Part shown: one piece after another, positions 1-8,250 of the stretch
Numbering within the stretch: the stretch's first letter is position 1
Layout of the letters: each line of letters opens with the position of its first letter
Origin: Clostridia bacterium UC5.1-1D2
GTDB lineage: Bacteria; Bacillota; Clostridia; Lachnospirales; Lachnospiraceae
NCBI GenBank assembly: GCA_001304855.1
Contig: BBZN01000006.1
Coordinates: 96,943 to 160,942 of the forward strand
DNA length: 64,000 nucleotides
Reading direction: 5' to 3'
Translations under genes and position numbers: made by a program
The notes under the pieces: model-generated
What the model was told of the DNA's origin: nothing
Database searches by the model: none
The model's input: only the letters and a program-made list of their open reading frames with translations

Positions 1-87
1 CGGAAATGCCCCCGAGGGTAGATTAAATATGAGCGGAGGGAAATCTGCATCTTAGGATGGAGGTTTCCTTCTTTTTTTGGAAATATA

Positions 88-118
88 TTCACATTCAACA
101 GGGTTTAACCTTTACAAT
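88..118 (+). promoter_or_regulatory. Possible MerR-type promoter
   Basis: A TTCACA (88-93) and a TACAAT (113-118) are separated by 19 bp. MerR-controlled promoters typically have an over-long 19-bp spacer, and the gene that follows starts with a MerR helix-turn-helix, so autoregulation is plausible. The ribosome binding site AAGGAGG lies at about 127-133, ahead of the ATG at 141. The boxes are only partial matches, so this is weak. Confidence 0.3.
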
Positions 119-140
119 AGGAACGTAAGGAGGTGTAATT

Positions 141-413
141 ATGACGATAAAAGAGGTGGAACAGCAGGCGGGAATCACAAAAGCCAATATCCGGTTCTAT
201 GAGAAGGGAGGGCTTTTAAATTCCACCAGAGGCTCCAATAATTACAGGGAGTACAGTGCAAAGGATATAGAATACACATCCCTCCTGATACTGCCTCTGA
301 ACCGGCTTCTTGGAATCCGTCTCCCCGGGGCGGTTATGGCTGCCTGGGTTGCGGTGGCTGCAGTGTCGGCGGTGACTGTGGCGGCGCTGAAAAACAGGGA
401 AGCCGGAAGGTAA
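141..413 (+). pseudogene. MerR-family regulator, internally deleted remnant
   Basis: Residues 1-45 are a typical MerR N-terminus: TIKEVEQQAGITKANIRFYE is the helix-turn-helix and NNYREYS starts the wing. After IEYTSLL the protein leaves the MerR pattern and runs into about 30 hydrophobic residues rich in Val and Ala, ending KNREAGR at residue 90. MerR proteins with a C-terminal membrane segment exist in Clostridia, so the simplest reading is that the middle of such a protein has been lost and the two ends joined in frame. It could still make a short membrane-tethered DNA-binding peptide. The HTH assignment is firm; the deletion is inferred from length and from the missing dimerisation helix. 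Confidence 0.5.
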
Positions 414-563
414 CAGCCAGCCCGGAAGATACAGGCCGGGCGTCGGCCCTGCAGGGAGAGGGCCGCCTGTGCTGAATAACAGTTGCGGCAGAGGATTGAG
501 AAATGCTATAATAAAACACGCAGCTTATTTTAGCAAATTTTTCCTGAGTGGAGGAGCCGTGGA

Positions 564-1253
564 ATGGAGAGAAATGTCAGCCTGGAGGAGATATCGGATG
601 GGAGATTATATGAGAGCAATGATTGGTAAAGCGGACTGTGGGGATTGCAGGGGGTGCTGGGCCTGCTGCCGGGGCATGGGGCAGTCGGTGGTGCTGGATC
701 CGCTGGATGTGTACAGGCTTACAAAGGAGCTGCAGACTCCCCTGGAGCAGCTTTTAAAAGACAGGGTGGAGCTCCATGTGGTGGACGGAATGATTCTGCC
801 TAATCTTAAGATGGCAGGGAGGGAGGAGCGCTGCACCTTTTTAAATGAGGAGGGCCGGTGTTCCATCCATCCTGTCCGGCCCGGCTTCTGCCGCCTGTTT
901 CCCCTGGGCAGAATTTATGAAAACCGCTCCTTCCGGTATTTCCTTCAAATACATGAATGCCCCAGGGAAAACCGCACCAAAGTGAAGGTGCGAAAATGGA
1001 TCGACACTCCGGACGTGAAGCGGTACGAGACGTTTGTCAACGACTGGCATTACTTCCTGAAGGATACGGCCCGGGAAGTGGGCGGGGCCGGGGAGGAGAG
1101 GAGGGAGCAGCTTAACAGGACCGTTAATCTGTATATCCTGGACCGATTCTTTCTCAAACCCTATAACCGGAATGCGGAGTTCTATGGGCAGTTTTACAGC
1201 CGTCTCCGGGACGCCAGGGATTTTTGGGTGAAATGGGCGTTAAACAGATATAG
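564..1253 (+). CDS. YkgJ-family cysteine-cluster protein (frame disrupted)
   Basis: The central part carries the YkgJ/UPF0153 metal-binding pattern: CGDCRGCWACC near residue 25, then CTF, GRCSIHP and GFCRLFPLG, giving about eight conserved cysteines that in this family bind Fe or Zn. No enzyme activity is established for the family. I start at the ATG at 564 because MERNVSLEEISDGRLY is the usual N-terminus of clostridial members; that frame joins the cysteine-rich frame only after a change near 625. At the 3' end the open frame runs on through the oppositely oriented hydrolase gene, but adding one T to the T-run at 1221-1225 gives DFLGEMGVKQI and a stop at 1251-1253. The corrected length is about 230 residues. 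It overlaps the convergent hydrolase gene by about 14 bp. Confidence 0.7.
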
Positions 1254-1893
1254 AAGGCTTATGTTTAAAATATCCCTTTATAACGCCCATGATTCCTTCT
1301 GCCAAAGCCTCATGATTTTTTCCGTCCAGATGGAGGAAATCGACAGCGCTGGCCTGGGCTGCTGTGGAGGCGTCGAAAAACAGGCAATGGTGGCTGTCCG
1401 CCACTTTTTTAAAAAGAGGACCCAGCTCTTTGGATTTTGCCGGGGCGGAACTGTCAAAGCCGGGGTAGGGGCCCTGGGTGATATCGGCGCCAATATGAAC
1501 CGGAGATACCACCAGAATTTTTGGTATCTCATATCCGATTCCGTAATCATAGCGGAGGACTTCCATACACAGATTTTCTATCCCAAGGGCGATTACCTCG
1601 GGGGAGAGGTTGAAGTAGCTTTTGCAGTCATTGGTTCCCAGAGCCAGGATCACCAAATCCAGGGGCTTGTGGCTCTGGAGCGCTATGGGGAGGGCTGAAA
1701 TTCCCCTCCGTCCGGGTTCCAGAGGATCGTCCCAGACTGTGGTTCTTCCGCCCATTCCCTCTTCAATCACATAATACTCCGGCCCCAGCAGGACCTGAAG
1801 CCGTCCCGGCCACCGCGTGTTCCAGGAGTGCCTTCCGCCCCTGGGATTCGTGCCGAAGGTGTTGGAGTCGCCAAAACAGAGAATATTTATCAT
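1240..1893 (-). CDS. SGNH/GDSL-family hydrolase
   Basis: This 217-residue protein has the SGNH blocks in order: GDSN with nucleophile Ser10, GMGGRT near 46-51 (block II Gly), GTND at 86-89 (block III Asn), and DFLH at 185-188 as the catalytic Asp/His pair. Members are esterases, acyl-hydrolases or carbohydrate deacetylases; the substrate cannot be read from sequence. There is no signal peptide, so it is probably cytoplasmic. I chose the ATG at 1893 because AGGAGG lies 9 nt upstream; the in-frame ATG at 1899 is only 3 nt from that site and the much longer frame starting at 2088 would cross the divergent promoter region. It diverges from the gene at 2003. Confidence 0.85.
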   Translation of the reverse strand: MINILCFGDSNTFGTNPRGGRHSWNTRWPGRLQVLLGPEYYVIEEGMGGRTTVWDDPLEPGRRGISALPIALQSHKPLDLVILALGTNDCKSYFNLSPEVIALGIENLCMEVLRYDYGIGYEIPKILVVSPVHIGADITQGPYPGFDSSAPAKSKELGPLFKKVADSHHCLFFDASTAAQASAVDFLHLDGKNHEALAEGIMGVIKGYFKHKPSISV

Positions 1894-2002
1894 AATCATG
1901 AACCTCCTATTCGGTTTTGACAATATAATATCATAAAACATGGAAAAAGGGCTCATATTATGATAAAATAAATGAAATTCAGCAAGACGGGGAGCAAAGG
2001 GA

Positions 2003-2545
2003 ATGCAAAAGATATCAAAAGAATTTGCGGGCAGGACAATTCGCGCCATCATGTTTATCCTGCTGGTTATACTGCTGTGTACAGCCATATCAGGCGTGGG
2101 TATTTATCTGGCCTCAAAATACGGTCTTACAACGTCTGTGGAACAGGTGCCTCTCACATCCCTCTCCATAGGTGAGGATCGGGAAATAGAGCTCCCCATA
2201 AGGGGAAGGATGACAGAAGGCGAAGGGTGGAAACTGAGAAATTCCAGGGATGTTTTCACTTTGACGCTGGACAATGCGGTTATAGAAGGCCCTGTGACAA
2301 AGGAAGGCCCCCAGCCCGCCATCTCTGTAACAGGAGATTTAATTCTGGAACTGAGAAAGGACAGCGGAAACTGGGTAAGCTCTCAGGGAGTGGGCATATA
2401 CAGCGAGGCGGGAACTTTGATTATTAAGGGGGAGGGAAGCCTGGTAATCCAATCTCTGGGGCAGGCCCTGTACGCCAATCAACAGGCGGACGCGCCCTGC
2501 GCGATTGAGGTGGAAGCGGAACATGTTGAGACAGGCGGGCCTTAA
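2003..2545 (+). CDS. Membrane-anchored extracellular protein of unknown function
   Basis: A short basic N-terminus is followed by a single hydrophobic segment (about residues 14-36, MFILLVILLCTAISGVGIYL) and then an extracellular domain of about 145 residues. That domain is rich in short beta-strand-like stretches (TLTLDNAVIEG, ISVTGDLILEL, TLIIKGEGSLVI), resembling right-handed beta-solenoid or Cthe_2159-type carbohydrate-binding domains. The end may be artificial: a +1-type frame change in the G-run near 2536 would extend it to a TGA at 2590-2592. No close family is recognised, so function is left open. It is preceded by a GGGA ribosome binding site and is divergent from the SGNH hydrolase. 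Confidence 0.55.
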   Translation: MQKISKEFAGRTIRAIMFILLVILLCTAISGVGIYLASKYGLTTSVEQVPLTSLSIGEDREIELPIRGRMTEGEGWKLRNSRDVFTLTLDNAVIEGPVTKEGPQPAISVTGDLILELRKDSGNWVSSQGVGIYSEAGTLIIKGEGSLVIQSLGQALYANQQADAPCAIEVEAEHVETGGP

Positions 2546-2634
2546 GCGTGCAGGGATACCGCAGGTCAAGTACGGCGCTTTCCGCCGCTGATATAAAAAT
2601 GAAATACCACACAACCATACAGGAGGAAACAAAG

Positions 2635-2988
2635 ATGAGTCTTACCGTATTATGCTACAAGAAATGCACCACCTGCCAGAAGGCGCTGAAGTGGCTGGAT
2701 GAAAGAGGAATCAAGTACAGGGAGCGGCCGATTAAAGAGGAAAATCCCACAGCGGAAGAATTAAAAGAATGGTTTGAAAAGAGCGGCCTGCCCTTAAAGC
2801 GTTTTTTTAACACCAGCGGCAACTTATACAAAGAGCTGGCGTTAAAGGACAAGCTGCCTGACATGAGCCAGGAGGAGCAGCTTGCCCTTTTAGCCACAGA
2901 CGGAATGCTGGTAAAGCGCCCTCTGGTAGTGGGAGAGGACTTTGTGCTCACAGGCTTTAAAGAGGCGGAGTGGAAGGAGAAACTGTAG
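2635..2988 (+). CDS. ArsC/Spx-family thioredoxin-fold protein
   Basis: The 117-residue product starts MSLTVLCYKKCTTCQKA and has a redox CxxC at Cys11-Cys14 on the usual thioredoxin-fold N-terminus, followed by ERPIKEENPT and KRFFNTSG, typical of the ArsC/Spx/YffB superfamily. Members are arsenate reductases or transcription-associated Spx-like proteins; the Arg residues needed for a classical glutaredoxin-type arsenate reductase are not obvious, and no ars genes adjoin, so a general thiol-redox role is as likely. The start is fixed by AGGAGG at about 2621-2626, rejecting an upstream in-frame start at 2548. It converges on and overlaps the pdaA tail by about 30 bp. Confidence 0.8.
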   Translation: MSLTVLCYKKCTTCQKALKWLDERGIKYRERPIKEENPTAEELKEWFEKSGLPLKRFFNTSGNLYKELALKDKLPDMSQEEQLALLATDGMLVKRPLVVGEDFVLTGFKEAEWKEKL

Positions 2989-3812
2989 CAGCAGCGGTCA
3001 AATCATCCAGGGTTCCGAAATGATACCCCATTTCTTCCCATTTGGTAAGAAGTTCATCCAGTATTTGCCCGTTGGTTTTGGATGTGCTGTGGAGCAGCAC
3101 GATAGCGCCGGGGTGGATGCGTCCAAGCAGTTTTTTAAACGCCTCCTCCCTGGTGGGCTGCTTATCCTCATACCAGTCCACATAGGCCAGGCTCCAGAAA
3201 AAGGTGTGATAGCCATATCCTTTGCCATCTGCAGGTTGCTTTCACTGTACTTTCCTGGGGCGGGCGGTAGTATTTCTTCATAGGCTGGCCGGTAGTCTGC
3301 TGGTACACCGTTTCCAGATCCTTCAGTTCTTTTTCAAATGCTTCCTTTGTGGAAATCTTCGACATATCCGGGTGATGGAAGGTGTGGTTGCCCACAATGT
3401 GGCCCTCCTCAACCATCCGTTTAACCAGATCCGGACTGGTCTGCAGATAATTGCCTACAAGAAAGAAGGTGGCAGGCACATTGTGCTTTTTCAAAGCGTC
3501 CAGAATAGCGGCAGTGTTGCCGTTTTCAAAGCCTGCGTCAAAGGTCAGGTAGATGACTTTATCCTGGGTGTTCTGGGCGTAATAGGCGTCGTACTGTTTC
3601 AGATAGTCGGCTGTGGCATTTCCCACAGGCATCTGGCCCTCGTTGGGAAAGCTGAGGCCCCAGTTGCCGTCTGCAGAGGCAGTGACAGCCTCTGATCCGC
3701 GGTTGTATTCCACCACCTGCGCCGCCAGCCGTCCGGAGGAAAATGCCAGGACGAACAGCAGGGTAATCTGAAGAATTTTCTTTAGAGGAAGTCTTTCAAG
3801 TCTGTTTTTCAT
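2957..3812 (-). CDS. pdaA: PdaA-type polysaccharide deacetylase (two frameshifts)
   Basis: An N-terminal membrane anchor (residues 12-30) leads into WGLSFPNEGQMP, the signature opening of delta-lactam-forming muramic acid deacetylases. All five NodB catalytic motifs can be found: TFDAG with Asp92, NHTFHH with metal ligands His143/His147, RPPQ, DWYEDKQP, and LLHS. In Bacillus PdaA removes the N-acetyl group from muramic acid during spore cortex synthesis, so this points to a spore-forming lineage. Missing single G residues near 3255 (after RPPQ) and 3213 (KDMG) move the C-terminal third into other frames; with both added back the protein is continuous to the stop at 2957. Confidence 0.85.
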
Positions 3813-3869
3813 GAACTAAGATTCCATTTCAAACCTAATTATTAACAATATATAGGAAAAAAGGTTGTA

Positions 3870-4394
3870 TCATTCCCCATAGTTAGAAATAGATATATCT
3901 TTATAGAGGATATGTCTGGGCAGGGAGCCGTATTTTTGGGTGGTGGTCAGTATTTTGTACCCCAGCTTTAAGAAATTGTTCAGGCTGTATGTGTTGTCAG
4001 GATGAACGGTCCCGAAGAGGTAGCTCCGGGAGGAGGACAGATATGCTTCTCCGTGGGCCAAAAGCCGGGCCTGAAGCCGGCGGCCTCTGAAGGCGGGCTT
4101 TACAGCCATGGAGTCCATGTGGGCGCACCGCAAAAGGGCTTCTCCCTTCAGGCCGGCGTAAGTCCCCAGGTTGCCGGCGTCGGCGCCTGGAAGGTGTATG
4201 AGAAAAAATGCTCCTGTTTCCCCATGTTCCACTGCCTTGAATACAATACCCTTAGAGGGGTTCTCAATATGCTCCCTTACATAATCCTCCGTATCCACAC
4301 AGTACCAGCCCTTGTCTTTAAGAAGAGAGTGGGCTGTCATCATAATGCTGTAAATATCTTTGGCGTCCTCAGGGACAGCTTTTAAAATTTCCAT
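3870..4394 (-). CDS. GNAT-family N-acetyltransferase
   Basis: The 174-residue protein has a GNAT core: MDSMAVKPAFRGRRLQARLL is the acetyl-CoA pyrophosphate-binding motif (R/Q-x-x-G/R variant) in strand 4-helix 3, followed by LFGTVHPDNTYSLNNFLKLGYK, the Asn-containing motif B region. The acceptor substrate is unknown. I start at ATG 4394 (MEILKAVPEDA) with AAAGGA upstream rather than at 4463, which lacks a ribosome binding site. It follows pdaA's start region with a 57-bp gap and the same orientation, so it may be transcribed with pdaA. Confidence 0.75.
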   Translation of the reverse strand: MEILKAVPEDAKDIYSIMMTAHSLLKDKGWYCVDTEDYVREHIENPSKGIVFKAVEHGETGAFFLIHLPGADAGNLGTYAGLKGEALLRCAHMDSMAVKPAFRGRRLQARLLAHGEAYLSSSRSYLFGTVHPDNTYSLNNFLKLGYKILTTTQKYGSLPRHILYKDISISNYGE

Positions 4395-4481
4395 GAAGAG
4401 ACGTTCCTTTCTGTTGCCATGGTTTTGATTTTTAAGTGTAACACATTGCCGAAGGATTTTCAATGACAGTGGAGTTCAGGG

Positions 4482-5343
4482 TTGTTTTATAGGGTGTTTT
4501 CTGAGAACAGCGGCTTTTTTGACCGGCCCGACCAGGAGCTGGAGCGCTTTTTTGCGCCCCATAAACGGGGGGCGGCGGCGGGGATTACAATCAATCAGAT
4601 GCATATGCCGTACCCATTCTATATTCCCATGGCGAAAGCGGAATTGAATCAATATCTGTGGAATGAGGTTGCGCCCAAAAGCATGCGGCTCTGTGGGTAT
4701 TTTGGCTGTCCCTATATTGTGATACACGGATTTAAGCTGGCTTATTTCCTGGGATCTGAGGAGGAATGGGGGCGGACGGAAGCGTTCATCCACTGGATTG
4801 TGCCTATGGCTAAGGAAATGGGGATAACCATCTGTGGCATATCGTGGAGGGCCCCTGCTGTGATGCAAAAAAGGCGGCTGAGCGGATTGACCGCATAAAT
4901 GAGAGCTGTCATGGAGAGGTGCTGGGGTTTTGCTTTGACACAGGACATGCAAATCTGGTGGGAATTGATTTTGAGTCCTTTATGACAACACTGGATTGGC
5001 GCCTGAAGGTCCTGCACATCCATGATAATGATGGAATAGCGGACTTGCATCAGATTCCATTTACTTTTACAAAAAACCGGGAGAATAAGCCTCCACGGAT
5101 TGGGAGGGGTTTATGAGGGGATTGCGGAAAATTCGGTTTGACGGGACGCTGAGTTTTGAGACTGCGCCTGTACTGACAGCATTTCCGAATGAAATGAAGG
5201 GGGAAGTATTGGGATTTATTAATAGGATTGGGTGTTATTTTGCGGAAGAGATAGGGGAGAAGGGGTGTAAAGCTCAGTCCGATGAACTCCCTGCTGTTTT
5301 TTGCTGTGTTTTTCGTTGTCTTATTTTATCTTGTTTGCTATAA
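4482..5343 (+). pseudogene. Sugar phosphate isomerase/epimerase, decayed
   Basis: Three consecutive frames together read as a xylose-isomerase-like TIM barrel protein: INQMHMPYPFY and PYIVIHGFKLAYFLGS in the first, VEGPCCDAKKAAERIDRIN and FCFDTGHANL and LHIHDND in the second, FDGTLSFETAPVLTAFPNEMKG in the third. His and Asp metal-ligand motifs (DTGHAN, HIHDND, SFETAP) are recognisable. Two things suggest real decay: the first 40-50 residues, including the first beta strand, are missing upstream of 4482, and the usual ENLY/IEN stretch between ITIC and HIVEG is absent. The frame change near 5090 looks like the sequencing-type single-base loss seen elsewhere. No operon partner is present. Confidence 0.65.
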
Positions 5344-5507
5344 TAAATAACATCTGAATATCTATCGTGTCTATTTGAGAGTGCGGCAGGTTCACTGCAG
5401 GCGTTATTCGCTACTTTTCCATTGGTTCAGCTTAAGACGGAGGCAGGCGCTTAAGGTCAGAGAAGGCAGAGGATGTTCCGGGTTTTACAGGTGCAGAGGA
5501 GAAGAAT

Positions 5508-7945
5508 ATGACGCAATACGAGATTTTAAAACAATATTTTGGCTATGACACATTCAGGGAAGGCCAGGATGTGCTGATTGAGAGTATTTAAACGGAAGGG
5601 ATGTGCTGGGGGTTATGCCTACAGGCGCGGGAAAGTCCCTGTGTTATCAAATCCCCGCTCTTATGATGGACGGAATTACGCTGGTTATCTCCCCTCTCAT
5701 CTCTCTGATGAAGGATCAGGTGAGCAATCTGAATCAGGTGGGCATACTGGCCGCATTTATTAACAGTTCGCTGACTGCATCCCAATATTACCGGGTGCTG
5801 GAGCTGGCCAGGGCCGGCAAATATCCAATCATCTATGTGGCGCCGGAGCGTCTTATGTCTGAGGATTTTCTGAAATTTGCTCTGGATGCTCAGGTGAAGA
5901 TTTCCATGGTGGCGGTGGACGAGGCTCACTGCGTGTCCCAATGGGGGCAGGATTTCAGGCCCAGTTACCTGAAAATCGTGGATTTTATCAACCGTCTGCC
6001 TGTCCGTCCTGTGGTGAGCGCATTCACGGCAACGGCAACAGCGGAGGTGCGGGATGATATTATGGATATACTCATGCTGAGAGATCCAACGGTTATGACA
6101 ACCGGGTTTAACCGCCCCAACCTTTATTTCAGCGTGCAGACGCCCAAGGACAGATATGCCGCTATGGTAAATTTCCTGGAACGCCACAGGGGGGAAAGCG
6201 GCATCGTCTACTGCCTTACCAGAAAGGTGGTGGAGGAAGTCTGCGGACAGCTGATTAAGGACGGTTTTTTGGCAACCCGTTACCACGCAGGGCTAGGGGA
6301 CGAAGAACGGCGGAATAATCAGGAGGATTTCATCTTCGACCGGGCCCAGATTATGGTGGGGACCAATGCCTTCGGCATGGGCATCGATAAATCCAATGTG
6401 CGGTTTGTGGTTCATTACAATATGCCCAAGAATATGGAATCCTATTATCAGGAGGCGGGAAGGGCCGGCCGTGACGGCGAGCCTGCAGAGTGTATCCTGC
6501 TGTACGGGGGCCAGGATGTGGTGACGAACCAGTTTTTTATAGACAACAATCAGGACAATGAAGCGCTGGACTCCATGACCCGGGAGATCGTTATGGAGCG
6601 GGACAGGGAGCGGCTGCGGAAGATGACGTTTACTGCTTCACAAACGAGTGCCTGAGAGATTACATACTCAGGTATTTTGGGGAGTATGGCAGCAATTACT
6701 GCGGCAATTGTTCCAACTGCCTGAGCCAGTTTGAGACAGTGGATGTGACAGGAATAGCCCGGGGACTGATGGGATGTGTGGAGAGCTGCAGGCAGAGGTA
6801 TGGGACCAATGTGATTATTGATACGGTCCGCGGAGCCAATACGGCGAAGATACGAAATTACCGGATGGATGAGAACTCATTACGGGGAACTGGCAAAAAT
6901 ACAGACCTACAAACTGCGGCAGGTGATGAACTATCTTCTGCTGAACGAATATCTGTCGGTGACCAATGACGAGTATGCGGTGGTAAAGCTGACGGAGAAG
7001 TCCGGGAATGTGCTCTATGAGGGGGAAGGGGTAGTCATGAAGATGGCGAAGGAGACAGAACATTCTCCCAAGGCAGCCTCTAAGGGAAGGAAAGGCCGGA
7101 AGGGGCTGGCGGCAGCTGGGGCAGGCCTGGGAGCCGGACCCTTTACCGAGGCGGATGAATCGCTGTTTGAGAAGCTGCGCAGTCTGCGGACGGAGATAGC
7201 CAGGGAGGAGAAGGTGCCGCCCTATATGGTATTCTCCGATAAGACTCTGACCCATATGTGTATCGTGAAGCCTGAGACTAAGGCAAAGATGATGACTGTA
7301 ACCGGCGTAGGGGAATTTAAGTATGAAAAATATGGGGCGCGGTTTCTGGAATGTGTGAAGGAGGCCCTGATACAGCTGGGGGTTGGGAGCGGAGACAGCC
7401 CCTCCGGCCATTACAGCGAACCCTTTGAGAGCGGCGAATTTTATTATGGGGACGACGAGGAGGTGGGCAGCTGGAATCTGGATGACGCCATAGACGTCTG
7501 GGAGAATAGCGGCCCTGAGCAGCAGGAGAGGGAGGCTTCGGGTACAATAAAGGAAAGGGATAAAAAGCCGTCCCCCATAAAGACAAAAAAGACAAAGACG
7601 GAATTCATCATGACCAAAGAACTGGCCGGGCAGATCCATTATTCGGCCCGTACATCCCTCAGCGACTTTATCGGACAGATAAATGATTTGCGGGATGACA
7701 GTATTATGAAGCGTCTGACTATAAAGTCCGTGGAGCAGAAACTGATGGAGGAGGAATACTTTAAAGAGCGTTTCTTTAACGGAATGCCAAGGAGAACCGT
7801 GACGGAGGCAGGAGAAGCCTTCGGGATCCTGACGGAAACCCGGGTCAGCGAGAAGGGGAATGAGTATGAGGTATTCTATTATACGGAGGAGGCTCAGAGG
7901 AGAATTGTGGAGCGGCTGCTTTTTTCGGCTTCATTCAATCCTTAA
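5508..7945 (+). CDS. recQ: ATP-dependent DNA helicase RecQ (three frame changes)
   Basis: Joined across frame changes near 5590, 6633 and 6882 this is an about 810-residue RecQ. Order of domains: DEAD-type helicase with Walker A PTGAGKS, VDEAHC box and SAFTATAT; helicase C-terminal domain with TNAFGMGIDK and QEAGRAGRDG; the zinc-binding module CFTNECLRDYILRYFGE...CGNCSNC; winged helix (YKLRQVMNYLLLNEYL); HRDC domain around 7150-7370; and a C-terminal extension with LTIKSVEQKLMEEEYF not present in the short E. coli enzyme. It unwinds DNA 3' to 5' in recombination and fork repair. Start MTQYEILKQYFGY at 5508 follows a GAGGAGAAG site. Missing T bases (ATTTAAAC at 5587-5594; TTT near 6630) explain the first two breaks. 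Confidence 0.92.
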
Positions 7946-8250
7946 AGGGGTTGTATTAATATAAAGATATACGGTTTTCGCCATATTTCCTTCCTATGAG
8001 CATTTTTCCCGGTTGTTCATAAAGGAGATAGGAATCTCCCAAAAAAATTTCAAAAGAAGGCTAAATAATGTATAAATGTAACTGCAGGGAGACAGAGATG
8101 AGACAGGTGAGAAAATGGTAAAAAATGCAGCGCCACGTCCGAAAACGCCCGCAAATGGCGCTGTCTTAACAGGCGGACGCGCCGTATGCCGGGCCAAAGC
8201 AACCATAACGGAGATTTTGCCCGGCACACGCCGGCGTCTGATTAAATTAG
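7946..8250. other. Intergenic region with GC-rich inverted repeats
   Basis: No convincing gene lies between the convergent recQ and sensor kinase genes. The segment from about 8128 to 8250 contains two possible hairpins: CAGCGCCA paired with TGGCGCTG around 8128-8163, and a longer imperfect stem joining GGACGCGCCGTATGCCGGGC (from about 8174) to GCCCGGCACACGCCGGCGTC (ending about 8238). These may act as a bidirectional terminator between the two genes, although no T-tract follows directly. Confidence 0.35.

Noticed and set aside
1254..1698. C-terminal extension of the YkgJ-like protein
   Set aside because: This part is antisense to the SGNH hydrolase, which has clear catalytic motifs; one added T gives a natural stop at 1251-1253.
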